From Methylocystaceae bacterium (GTDB taxonomy: Bacteria > Pseudomonadota > Alphaproteobacteria > Rhizobiales > Beijerinckiaceae), in contig WSXZ01000007.1 of assembly GCA_009773555.1 (NCBI GenBank), positions 1-48,156 of the forward strand: a stretch of DNA of 48,156 nt, given 5' to 3'. Below are positions 15,433 to 23,747 of this stretch, one piece after another. Positions within the stretch are counted from its first letter, which is position 1; each line of letters opens with the position of its first letter. A program made the translations under genes and the position numbers. Below the pieces are notes generated by a model. The model worked only from the letters and a program-made list of their open reading frames with translations, made no database searches and was not told the DNA's origin.

Positions 15433-18400
15433 GGCTTTCTCCGTTGCCGCGCAGCGGCGTCTCTTCGCGATCGGCGATTCTGCCGATGATATCGTTGGCG
15501 AGCGAACTGCCGAGGGCGATGGCGCCGATCCGCAACAGGTCGCCGGCGCCGAGCGGCGACAGGCCGAGAAGGCGCCGGGTCAACGGAAAGAGTTGCACGC
15601 CCGCCTGCAGCAGCAGGGTCGCGCCGACGGCGCCATAAAGCGTCGAATTGGGCGGCCTGCCGACCTCGGAGCTTAATCCGCGTAACTCCGAACGACAGGC
15701 CAGACTGTGGAGCAACTGGCCGCAGGTGAGGCCGTGAAAGGTGACGGTGCTGGCGCGCGCGCCGCCGGCGCCGCCGCCGAGGCTGAAATAGCCGATCAGC
15801 GCCGCGACGCCCATCACCGACCCCTCGCGCAGAATGCGCCGGAAATCGGAGGCGGCGAGAATCGGCGCTTTCGGATCATGCGGCGGCCTGTCGAGCACGT
15901 CCGGCTCCGGCGGCTCAAGCCCCAGCGCGATCGCCGGCAGCGCGTCGGTCGCCAGATTGAGCCAGAGCAGCTGCATCGGCGTCAACGGCTCGCCGCCGAC
16001 AAGGGCGGCGCCGAGCATGGCGATCGTCTCGGATGCGTTGGTCGAAACGAGATAGCGCAGGACCTTGCGGATATTGGCGTAAGTGGCGCGGCCGAGTCGT
16101 ATGGCCTCGACGATGCCGTCCATGTCGTCGGTCGCGAGCACGATGTCGGCGACCTGACGGGCGACGTCGGCGCCTTCGCCGCCCATCGCGATTCCGACGT
16201 CCGCCGCGCGCAAGGCGGGGCCGTCGTTGACGCCATCGCCGGTCATCGCCACGATATGGCCGTGGCCTTGCAGCGCCTTGACGATGTTGAGCTTGTCGAC
16301 CGGGCTGACGCGCGCGAAGACATGCGGCTGCCTCGCCAGCGCCTCGAGCATCTCGGGCTGCATCTTCGCCATCTGCCCGGCTTCGAGCACGCGCAGCTCG
16401 CCGCCATGATTGAGATCGAGGCGCCGCGCGATGGCGAAGGCGGTCGCGCTTTGATCGCCGGTGATCATCACCGTGCGCACGCCGGCGCGATGCAGCTGCT
16501 TGAGCGCCGGGCCGACGCTGGCGCGAATAGGATTCGCGATGCCGGCAAGGCCGAGCCACACGAGATCATGCTCGTCCCGGGGATCGCCGCCCGCTTCGCC
16601 GACCGCGACGCCGAGAACGCGCAGCGCGTCGCCAGCCATGTGTTCATTGGCCTTGAGAATGGCGGTCCGCGCCGGGCCGTCGAGCGGCGCGGCGCCATCG
16701 GCCATGCGGCGGGTCGCGCAACGCGCCAGCACCTCGACCGGATCGCCTTTGACGCAGAGAATGCGCGCGCCGCCGGTCGCTTCGTGGAGCGTGCTCATGC
16801 GCTTGCGGCCTTCCCCGCGCGCCACGCAAGTCGCCATAGGCGCCGATCGCCTCAGAGCGATGGGATCGACGCCCATCGCCATGCCCGCTTGCACCAATGC
16901 GGTTTCGGTCGGCGTGCCGTCGATCTCCCAACCTTTCGCCGCCGGCGCGACGGCTGCGTCGCTGCACAGCGTCGCGGCTTCGAAGAGGCGACGCGCAATA
17001 TCGATTGTTGCGGCGTCGGCATCGACGCCGTCGCGCAACAATCGGCCTTCCTGTAACTCAAACGCGCCATTGTCGACGTGAACGCGCACCGCCGCCATGC
17101 GGTTTTCGGTGAGCGTGCCGGTTTTATCGAGTCCGATCGTCTCGATCGCGCCAAGCGTCTCCACGGCGTCGATCTTGCGCACCAGCACCTTGCGCTTGCG
17201 CATGTCCTGCACGCCCAACGCGAGCGTCGTGGTCGCGACGGCGGGCAGCCCTTCGGGGATGGCCGCCACGGCGAGCGAAATCGCGCTGCGCAAAGTCGGG
17301 ATAAGCCCGTGGCCGCGCAGAAGGCCAAGAGCAAAGACGCAGGCGCAAATGGCGCCATTGACGATGACAAGTTCGCGCTCGACGTCGCCAAGTTCGCGCT
17401 GAATAGGCGTTTGTGGCCGCTGCAGCGCGCCGAGCAACTGCTGCACGCGGCCGATCTCGGTCTGCGCGCCGATGGCGGTGATAATGGCTACGCCGGATCC
17501 GCCGGTCACCGCCGTGCCGCGAAACACCATATTGCGACGATCGGAGACTCCCGTATCCGGCGCCAGAACAATCTTTGCGTCTTTCGGCGCTGGTTGCGCC
17601 TCGCCGGTCAACGGCGATTCGTTCACCGTCAAATCGTCGCTGGCGATCAGTCGCGCGTCTGCCGGCACGAAGGCGCCGCGCTCGATCAGCAGGAGGTCGC
17701 CCGGCGCAAGATCGCGCGCGTCGATCCTCAATCGCGCGCCGTCGCGGACGACGGCGGCGTCCGATAGCTCCTCCGAGGCAAGGCCAGAAATCGTACGGTC
17801 CGCCTGACGCTCGGTGGCTGCGGCGATGCCGGCGTTGATCAGCACCACCGCAGCAATCATCACCGCATCGGCGACGCCGCCGGTGGCCAGCGACACCACC
17901 GCCGATGCGCCGAGCAAAACAATCGGCAGACTGGTCAACTGCTCTGCGAAAACAATCGCAGCCGAGCGCGGCTCTGCGCGGCGGAGCTCGTTACGCCCCC
18001 ATTTCTGCAATCGCTCCGCCGCGTCTTCCGCCGTTAGGCCTCGATCGATATTCGTTTCCAGACGCGCCGCGAGCGCGTCCGTCGCCTCGGCGTGAGCGGC
18101 GCTTTCCGGCGTGAGCGACGCGCCTTCGCCGACGTCCCATGCCGGCTCTTCGGCGACCGCCGCTTCGAGCGCCTGCATCAGTCGCGCGCTTGTGAGGGGC
18201 TGCTGGAATTCGATGAGAGTCGAACCCGTCAATTCGCTGGAGCGAACGAAAAGGACTCCGGGCAGACGTCGAAGCCGCTTCTCGACAGCCCGCGCGAGGG
18301 CTGCGCGGCCGCGCAGCCCCATATGGCGGATCCGCGCGCGGCCGCAACAAGCATCATGAATAAGCTCGGCGCCCGATTGCGCACAGGACTCCACGCCGAA

Positions 18401-18460
18401 GCGACGTGAACCTACGGGCGCGTTCTCTGAGTCCGCTTCAGCCAGGATCATTGAGCACAT
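15422..18460 (-). CDS. P2-type cation-transporting ATPase with HMA-like N-terminus
   Basis: 1012 residues. An N-terminal HMA-like domain (about 34-95: HDACCGRARIRH, then GVLFVRSSELTGSTLIEF) precedes a complete P-type pump: actuator TGE (285-287), IPEGLPA in TM4 (about 401-407), phosphorylated Asp445 in DKTGTLTE, KGDP (571-574), TGD (668-670) and the hinge GDGVNDGPAL (741-750). PEGLP and the NLATDALPAIALGLE segment place it with P2 (Ca2+/Mn2+/Na+-like) pumps rather than CPx heavy-metal pumps, so the fused HMA-like domain is odd. The start at 18460 is kept because the domain begins before the next internal Met (residue 47). metK-like overlaps its stop. The transported ion is unknown. Confidence 0.88.
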   Translation of the reverse strand: MCSMILAEADSENAPVGSRRFGVESCAQSGAELIHDACCGRARIRHMGLRGRAALARAVEKRLRRLPGVLFVRSSELTGSTLIEFQQPLTSARLMQALEAAVAEEPAWDVGEGASLTPESAAHAEATDALAARLETNIDRGLTAEDAAERLQKWGRNELRRAEPRSAAIVFAEQLTSLPIVLLGASAVVSLATGGVADAVMIAAVVLINAGIAAATERQADRTISGLASEELSDAAVVRDGARLRIDARDLAPGDLLLIERGAFVPADARLIASDDLTVNESPLTGEAQPAPKDAKIVLAPDTGVSDRRNMVFRGTAVTGGSGVAIITAIGAQTEIGRVQQLLGALQRPQTPIQRELGDVERELVIVNGAICACVFALGLLRGHGLIPTLRSAISLAVAAIPEGLPAVATTTLALGVQDMRKRKVLVRKIDAVETLGAIETIGLDKTGTLTENRMAAVRVHVDNGAFELQEGRLLRDGVDADAATIDIARRLFEAATLCSDAAVAPAAKGWEIDGTPTETALVQAGMAMGVDPIALRRSAPMATCVARGEGRKRMSTLHEATGGARILCVKGDPVEVLARCATRRMADGAAPLDGPARTAILKANEHMAGDALRVLGVAVGEAGGDPRDEHDLVWLGLAGIANPIRASVGPALKQLHRAGVRTVMITGDQSATAFAIARRLDLNHGGELRVLEAGQMAKMQPEMLEALARQPHVFARVSPVDKLNIVKALQGHGHIVAMTGDGVNDGPALRAADVGIAMGGEGADVARQVADIVLATDDMDGIVEAIRLGRATYANIRKVLRYLVSTNASETIAMLGAALVGGEPLTPMQLLWLNLATDALPAIALGLEPPEPDVLDRPPHDPKAPILAASDFRRILREGSVMGVAALIGYFSLGGGAGGARASTVTFHGLTCGQLLHSLACRSELRGLSSEVGRPPNSTLYGAVGATLLLQAGVQLFPLTRRLLGLSPLGAGDLLRIGAIALGSSLANDIIGRIADREETPLRGNGESHVA

Positions 18461-19008
18461 TGTCTGGCGCGCATCGAAGCCCGCTTTTCACGACCGTTCG
18501 ATGACATTTTCGGCACTGCGGAATCGCTTCCGCAAAACCGCTGTTCTAAAGTCATGTCGTCGGCAGCCGATCGTAAACCGCGCAATGGGCGCGCTCCGCA
18601 ATGTTTGAGATCGCTACTATAGTTGCGCGCAAGGGATAGGCGCAACCGCGGGCCACTGCGTTGCGCGCTGCGCATCCGGCGCTGCAAAATCGACTGCCGG
18701 CGGAACCTTAACGAAGGATCGGCGTTCCCCACAAGCGGCAAGCCTATTTTGCGCCTTTGCCAGTTTGCAACTCTGATAGTGTTAGTGTTTTCAGTTTCGT
18801 CGATTCGGGTGGGAGCGAACAATGTTCTTGAGAGAGCTGCTTGCGGCGAGCTTCGCCGCGTCCGCATCTGCTGTCGCCGGCTCAACGTTCTGCACAACGT
18901 CGATAGCGCCATTCTAGGCGTCAAGGTCACGCGGGCGTATAACGTCCTTGCGGCGGACTGCTTTCAAATGCGCAATTCAAAAAATCGCTTTCTCGAGGGG
19001 AGGGAGAC
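18461..19008. other. Long intergenic region between divergent ATPase and catalase-like genes
   Basis: About 550 nt with no convincing large gene. It must contain promoters for the ATPase operon (minus) and the catalase-like operon (plus). A perfect 7-bp inverted repeat with a TCGC loop (TGCGGAA at 18517-18523, TTCCGCA at 18528-18534) lies upstream of the ATPase and could be an operator. A small open frame at 18822-18917 is listed separately. Confidence 0.5.
18822..18917 (+). CDS. Possible small signal-peptide-like ORF
   Basis: 31 codons: MFLRELLAASFAASASAVAG is shaped like an export signal, then about 11 residues to a TAG. GGGAG (18811-18815) is 6 nt before the ATG. It could be a leader peptide for the catalase-like operon, the broken start of a lost exported protein, or chance. 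I recognise no family. Confidence 0.25.
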   Translation: MFLRELLAASFAASASAVAGSTFCTTSIAPF

Positions 19009-20154
19009 ATGATGAGAAGACGGAGCGCGTCTGTCGCGACAGCCGCCATGCTTTTGGCGATGTCAGCAAGCCCGCGCCAAGCCGACAGCGCCGAACAGGC
19101 GGCAGCCGCCGTGCCGGCGGCCCCGCTCACCAAATTCGAGAAAGCGCCTCAGGGCGAAGCCGAGCAGATCGGGCAGATCATTTCGCTCACCACGCAGCTT
19201 CTGCAGATGCGCTATCCTGAGGGCATGGCGCGGCGCGGCGTGCATCCGAAGGATCACGGCTGCGTCAAAGCGACATTCACCGTCAATTCGGATATTCCCC
19301 CAAATTACCGTGCTGGTGTCTTCGCGACGCCGGGGAAAAAATATCCGGCCTGGATTCGCTTCTCCAACGCCACGCCCTTTCTCGCGCCAGATCTCGGCAA
19401 AAATGGTCCCGACAGCCGCGGCATGGCGATCAAGCTCATCGGCGTCGAGGGAGAAACATTGCTGAACGAGCCCGGCGCCAAAACGCAGGATTTTCTGCTG
19501 ATCAATCTTCCCGGCTTCGCCTTTCCGAACGTCTCCGAATATCTGGAAGTCACAAAAATCCAGCTCGCCAAACACGACGACATCTCGTCTTTTTTCGCGC
19601 CGCCGCTCTCGCCCGAGAAGAAGAAGACCCTGGGCGTCGTCACGAAGATCAAGCAAACCAACGTCGGCAATCCGCTCGAGAGTCCGTATTTTTCGGCGGC
19701 GCCATTTCTTTATGGCTCCGACAGGGTCGCAAAATTCAGCGTGACGCCGAGAAGCGCGGAAAAGACGCCCGTGCCGGCAAATCCAACCACGAATTATCTG
19801 CGCGAGGCGATGAAGAAGAGCCTCGATCCCGCCAATGGCAAGCCGGCCGTCTTCGATTTCAAAGTCCAGCTGCGAAACGACGATTCGCTGCCGGTCGAAG
19901 ACGCGACCGCCGAATGGTCGGAGGCGACCGCGCCGCAGCAAAATGTCGCGACGATCGAGATCGACCAGCAAGATTTCGACAATGCGTTTCAGGTGACGGA
20001 ATGCGAGCACATGGCGTTCACGCCATGGCACGGACTGACGGCGCATCAGCCGATCGGCGGCATCAATCGGCTGCGTCGCGACGTCTATATCGCCTCGTCG
20101 AAGTTTCGGTCGCAGCCCAAAGAGCCGACGGGATTCCCAAAATGGCCGTGGTGA
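19009..20154 (+). CDS. Periplasmic catalase-related haem protein
   Basis: 381 residues with an N-terminal export signal (SVATAAMLLAMSASPRQADS). The core follows the catalase-related (y4iL/SrpA-like) family. HPKDHGCVKATFTV holds the expected distal His, PAWIRFSNATPF and DSRGMAIKLIGVEG follow, and RRDVYIASSKFRSQ near the C-terminus is the likely proximal Tyr region. At 381 residues it is shorter than true catalases, and its relatives are thought to be haem peroxidases or lipid-peroxide enzymes. GGGGAGGGAG (18997-19006) is just before the ATG; a second ATG follows at once (19012). Its end overlaps the di-haem cytochrome gene, pointing to a common redox task in the periplasm. The substrate is unknown. 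Confidence 0.8.
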   Translation: MMRRRSASVATAAMLLAMSASPRQADSAEQAAAAVPAAPLTKFEKAPQGEAEQIGQIISLTTQLLQMRYPEGMARRGVHPKDHGCVKATFTVNSDIPPNYRAGVFATPGKKYPAWIRFSNATPFLAPDLGKNGPDSRGMAIKLIGVEGETLLNEPGAKTQDFLLINLPGFAFPNVSEYLEVTKIQLAKHDDISSFFAPPLSPEKKKTLGVVTKIKQTNVGNPLESPYFSAAPFLYGSDRVAKFSVTPRSAEKTPVPANPTTNYLREAMKKSLDPANGKPAVFDFKVQLRNDDSLPVEDATAEWSEATAPQQNVATIEIDQQDFDNAFQVTECEHMAFTPWHGLTAHQPIGGINRLRRDVYIASSKFRSQPKEPTGFPKWPW

Positions 20155-21962
20155 TGCGTCTCACACGCGCGATCGCGCGCATTTCGTTCGTCGCATGCCT
20201 GACGCTGGCGTCACACGCCTGTCTCCACGCGCCGGCTTTCGCGCAAACGGCGCCGGCCGGCGGCGAGTGGCGCGCCGAGCAGGAAAAAAGACTGAAGGCG
20301 CTCGACGCCTATATCAGCCGCAAGCCGGTCGCCTATCGCTGGTTTGCGGATTTTCCCTTCGGCCTTACCGACGGCGCTCCGTTCATCATTTTGAAGCTCC
20401 TGCCAAAGCTCGCGCCCGAAGAATGGGGAAGCGCGGATAATTTTCTCGACGTCGCCGGTCTCTTCATCGACGGGCGCGATCCGACCTACCCTATCGCGCG
20501 CGGCTTCGGCTGGACCGGACTGGCGCGCGACGATGCAAACGGCGCCGTCGACTACGCGGCGTTGAGTTGCGGCGCCTGCCACATCGGCCGCGTGCGTCTC
20601 GATGACGGCAGTTTGCGCTATCTCGACGGCGGCGTGAACGCGCAGTTCAATCTCGTGCAATATCGCGTCAGAGTCAGAAACACGATCGAGAAGATCACCG
20701 CCGGCGCGACGACGCCAGAGGAGAAGATCGAACGCGCCACTCGAGCCATTCTTACAGCGCTCGACAAGGCGCATGCCCAAGACAGAAATTACTTCTACAA
20801 GAATTACTCCTTCGCCGGCCGCCGCTTTGACGCCGCCTATGAGACGCGCCAGATCGAGCTCTTCATGCAGGACGCGCCGGCGATCGTCGGCAAATTCCTG
20901 ACGCGCGCCGGACTGGAATATGTCTCGCTCCTCGATCTCGTCTACAAGAACTACAAAGGTTTCGAAGAGCAGATGACGCAGGGCTTCGGCGGCATGGCCG
21001 ACGCGACCGGCGTCAGCACGTCGATGGTCTACGCCGCCGCCGAAGCGCGCGGCGAAAATCCCGATCCGAAGACAAGCCTGCCGCCGACGCCGGGCATCAC
21101 CGACTTCATGGCCGTGTGGGAGCAGGAGAAGCGTCTGGCGCGCTGGTCCGCGGATCACACACAACTCGTCGACGGCGGCGGACAATGGAACGGCAATATT
21201 CCGATTCCGATTTTCCGCAACCTCGCCGCCGAATTGACGCTGGGGCTCGGACGCGACACCGACATTCGCATCGCCGCTTTCAGCGAGGATCTGCTGCGCG
21301 ATCTCCCGGCGCCGGTCTACCCCTTCCCCGTCGACCTTGCGCTCGCGAAAAAAGGCGCGGCGCTCTTTGAAGAAAATTGCGCGGCGTGTCATCGGCCGCA
21401 TAACGGCAAGGTCTACGACCTCGGCGTGGATCTCGGCCGGGCGCACGTCGTCAGCGACACGATTGCGAAAAACGCCCGCGATAGTTTCTCAAGGATCTGT
21501 CCGCCGACGCGAGTCGTCGAGATGCCGCCCGCGGGCGACCGGATCGCGCCCTGCGCGAAGTTCGAAGAAATCTCGCTGGAGAACCGCGCCGACGTCTCCA
21601 TGGCCGATCCCGCGACGCATGAGGGCTATAACGCCCTGCCGCTTGGCGGCGTGTGGGCGCAGGCCCCCTATCTGCACAACGGCTCAGTGCCGACGCTCTA
21701 TCATCTCCTCGTCCCGCGCGAGCGCCCGGCCGTCTTCATCAAGAGCCGGCTCGACTATGACAAGAAGCTCGTCGGCTTCTCCTGGGAACCGGCGCAGACG
21801 CTCTCGCGCGAGGGCTATCGTTTCGACACGACGTCCTTTCCGGCGCTTTCCAACAAGGGGCACGACAAGGACGTCATCGAGGACGGCAAGACGCTGAAAC
21901 TCGATTGGTCGGACGACATCCCCGGCGCCATGGCGATCGTCGAATATCTGAAGACGAGGTGA
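20142..21962 (+). CDS. Di-haem c-type cytochrome, RoxA/MauG-like
   Basis: 606 residues from ATG 20142, with GGGA 8 nt upstream; ATG 20154 is the alternative. A signal peptide ends near APAFAQ. Two haem c sites are visible: CGACH (about 143-147) and CAACH (about 413-417). The C-terminal APYLHNGSVPTLYHLLVPRERP is a signature of the MauG/cytochrome c peroxidase-like group that includes rubber oxygenase RoxA, whose size this matches. Such enzymes use one haem for catalysis and one for electron transfer. The gene overlaps the catalase-related gene by 13 nt, so the two are made together. Oxidative attack on a lipid or polyisoprenoid is possible, but specificity cannot be told from sequence. Confidence 0.8.
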   Translation: MAVVMRLTRAIARISFVACLTLASHACLHAPAFAQTAPAGGEWRAEQEKRLKALDAYISRKPVAYRWFADFPFGLTDGAPFIILKLLPKLAPEEWGSADNFLDVAGLFIDGRDPTYPIARGFGWTGLARDDANGAVDYAALSCGACHIGRVRLDDGSLRYLDGGVNAQFNLVQYRVRVRNTIEKITAGATTPEEKIERATRAILTALDKAHAQDRNYFYKNYSFAGRRFDAAYETRQIELFMQDAPAIVGKFLTRAGLEYVSLLDLVYKNYKGFEEQMTQGFGGMADATGVSTSMVYAAAEARGENPDPKTSLPPTPGITDFMAVWEQEKRLARWSADHTQLVDGGGQWNGNIPIPIFRNLAAELTLGLGRDTDIRIAAFSEDLLRDLPAPVYPFPVDLALAKKGAALFEENCAACHRPHNGKVYDLGVDLGRAHVVSDTIAKNARDSFSRICPPTRVVEMPPAGDRIAPCAKFEEISLENRADVSMADPATHEGYNALPLGGVWAQAPYLHNGSVPTLYHLLVPRERPAVFIKSRLDYDKKLVGFSWEPAQTLSREGYRFDTTSFPALSNKGHDKDVIEDGKTLKLDWSDDIPGAMAIVEYLKTR

Positions 21963-22008
21963 GGCTGAGAAGGCCCGAACTCTGGTTAATTTCAGCTCAC
22001 TTTCAGCC

Positions 22009-22144
22009 GTCATGGCCGGGCTTGTCCCGGCCATCCACGCCGGGACATCGCGAAATGTTTTTGCGCAGAGAGGGCATGTCCGGCTTATGCTTTCACATTT
22101 GCAGCGCGTCGTCGCTGGATGGCCGCGACAGGCGCGGCCATGAC
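22009..22144. repeat. Inverted pair of REP-like palindromic elements
   Basis: Two 29-nt copies, 22009-22037 on the plus strand and 22116-22144 on the minus strand, are 26/29 identical. Each forms a perfect 9-bp stem (ATGGCCGGG with CCCGGCCAT in the first, ATGGCCGCG with CGCGGCCAT in the second) and a 5-nt loop. Two of the three differences are a compensatory G-C flip within the stem. They lie after the cytochrome gene and may also end its transcript. The paired arrangement is like bacterial interspersed REP pairs. Confidence 0.8.
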
Positions 22145-22241
22145 GCGGTGAGTATGACAGCTTGCGCCTAATTCAGCCTTTAGCGCTCAAGCGCTGCGCA
22201 CTCCGAGAGGATAGTTTGAATCATTTTCGATCGGAAACATC

Positions 22242-23306
22242 CTACCGTAGGATATACTTACTACTTATGAGTTTGTTTAAGGTTGAATATGGTAACTCAC
22301 ACTCGCACATGCATTGCCCGAATCCGCCGAAGGCATAATCTCCATAATAAATTATTGCAGATGGAATTGTAAAACTCCAGTTTGCCAGTTCGCGGGTCCT
22401 ATCGGAAAGCTCCTCCCGTTCATTGTCGCTTAGATTCTCCCTAACCGATGATTTTTCTCCCATGGAGTCACGTTCATCTTTTTGCTCTTTTACCTGTGAC
22501 GCGCAAAGCTGCAATATTTGCTTTGCGCCGGCCTCATCAAATAAATCATTAAAATTTAAAACACGCCCGGAATTAACATCAAATGCCCTATTTACTGAAT
22601 AGCGGAACGGATGCGCTTGACCAATATAGTTTTCATATGCAACGCTAATAGAGGCAATGTTCGCAGAGAGATAACTTAACTGCACCGACAGGTCCACAAA
22701 AAGTTCCGCTCCCTGCATCAGAGATACGTCGACATCATTCAAGTTTGAATCACCAATTGCTCTTTGTATATGTTCATCGATAAACCTATTTGCGTCCGCC
22801 ATCCACGCCGCGCCGGGACGAAAATGAAAGGCTGTAATAGTCAGTCTAGCCTGGCCCTTCGCGGCAGGAACGCGCATGAAAAAGGGCCTTCCCACAACCA
22901 AGTGGCCGCCGCTCCCTGAGGTTGCACGCCCGGCCAAATAGGTCTCCCTTTGCCTGGTGGCTTCAATCAAACATTTAATAAATGGCGCGGTCTCTCGTTG
23001 ATCTTCGCATGAGTTGTTACGCCACTGGATCCAGTCAGTTTGAGATTCCTTTAATGCCGACCGCTCCTTAGCTGTAAACTCTTCTCGCAAGCGATTGTAT
23101 GCGAGGCCCAACAAATCATCGGCAGCGCGAGCTTCTGCATCGGCGCAAATCGCTTTGTCGGCTCGGGTTTGCGCGAGCGCACAATCAATTGCTCGGGCGG
23201 GCGCAGCCGAACAAAATAAAGAAATAGCCGAGATGCATGCGCCTATCCCCGCTGATAAATGGTTTCGCTTAATCACGATCCAATATACCTTCTTTTGAGA
23301 ATTCAT
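22242..23306 (-). CDS. LprI-like (DUF1311) plus RsiV/DUF3298-like secreted protein
   Basis: About 354 residues from ATG 23306; the frame is open to 23369. An export signal ends at SAAPARA. Residues about 40-115 are a LprI/DUF1311 domain (IDCALAQTRADKAICADAEA, ending with paired Cys), a family that includes lysozyme inhibitors. Residues about 140-290 hold a DUF3298/RsiV-like region (VAYENYIGQAHPF, then LNFNDLFDE). RsiV-type domains bind lysozyme, so both halves hint at lysozyme or muramidase sensing; that is inference. The DNA is clearly richer in A+T than its neighbours and has different codon choice, which suggests acquisition. No ribosome site is obvious. Confidence 0.7.
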   Translation of the reverse strand: MNSQKKVYWIVIKRNHLSAGIGACISAISLFCSAAPARAIDCALAQTRADKAICADAEARAADDLLGLAYNRLREEFTAKERSALKESQTDWIQWRNNSCEDQRETAPFIKCLIEATRQRETYLAGRATSGSGGHLVVGRPFFMRVPAAKGQARLTITAFHFRPGAAWMADANRFIDEHIQRAIGDSNLNDVDVSLMQGAELFVDLSVQLSYLSANIASISVAYENYIGQAHPFRYSVNRAFDVNSGRVLNFNDLFDEAGAKQILQLCASQVKEQKDERDSMGEKSSVRENLSDNEREELSDRTRELANWSFTIPSAIIYYGDYAFGGFGQCMCECELPYSTLNKLISSKYILR

Positions 23307-23497
23307 GGCGTCGAGCGAGACTGCTTTGAACCTCACTGCCGCGATCTGCACCCGCATAGCCTGGGACATTTGGCGTATGGTCCGAAATCGGACGGGGCGC
23401 CGCGACCTCTAGCGGCCTCGCCAGGGCGTCGATGCTCGGAAAGTCACGGCCAGCCGTCCTGACGATCGCCAGCGCCGATTCAATGATCAAGGAGGAC

Positions 23498-23662
23498 ATG
23501 ACTCTTCTCGCGCGCGCGTCGTTATTTCACATCTCAATGGCATACGTCCCATCTAACACAGCGGCTCTCGCTGAAGCACGCGTTGCGCGCGCGCCCAGCT
23601 CTGCTGCAGCTTATTCGCGCGCGTTGAGCAATAGGGAATTCTCACTAAGAGATATGTGCTGA
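23498..23662 (+). CDS. Possible small protein with a strong ribosome site
   Basis: 54 codons beginning MTLLARASLFHISMAYV. AAGGAGGAC (23489-23497) stands directly before the ATG, nearly a full anti-Shine-Dalgarno match. The peptide is Ala/Arg/Ser-rich and matches no family I know. A competing minus-strand frame starts at the same place, so coding is unproven. Confidence 0.25.
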   Translation: MTLLARASLFHISMAYVPSNTAALAEARVARAPSSAAAYSRALSNREFSLRDMC

Positions 23663-23696
23663 TCGTCCACCCTTCCGTCTCTCGACCCTCCGCCTT

Positions 23697-23719
23697 GACT
23701 CTCCCGCATCGGGAGAGTC
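23697..23719. terminator. Perfect hairpin upstream of imuA
   Basis: GACTCTCCCG (23697-23706) pairs fully with CGGGAGAGTC (23710-23719) around a CAT loop. There is no clear U tract, so it may be a weak terminator insulating the SOS operon or a regulator site; it lies 7 nt before the LexA box. Confidence 0.5.
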
Positions 23720-23726
23720 ATTATAA

Positions 23727-23741
23727 GAACATAACAGGAAC
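23727..23741 (+). promoter_or_regulatory. LexA (SOS) box of the imuA-imuB-dnaE2 operon
   Basis: GAAC-ATAACAG-GAAC, an exact match to the direct-repeat LexA operator known in alphaproteobacteria (GTTC-N7-GTTC on the other strand). It ends 6 nt before the imuA ATG and overlaps the ribosome site AGGAA, so the promoter must be very close to the gene and the untranslated leader short. Confidence 0.88.
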
Positions 23742-23747
23742 CATGAG

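Larger units (their letters stand above)
23307..23747. other. Intergenic region upstream of imuA
   Basis: About 440 nt with no assured large gene. It contains a small open frame with an excellent ribosome site (23498-23662), an opposite-strand open frame (about 23269-23499) of uncertain status, and at its 3' end a perfect 10-bp hairpin and the LexA box of the imuA operon. Confidence 0.45.

Noticed and set aside
15707-17056. 449-codon plus-strand frame
   Set aside because: Opposite the P-type ATPase, whose motifs are all intact; no recognisable domain.
18448-18930. 160-codon minus-strand frame upstream of the ATPase
   Set aside because: Arg/Ser/Leu-rich composition without motif or ribosome site, overlapping the ATPase start in another frame; treated as chance.
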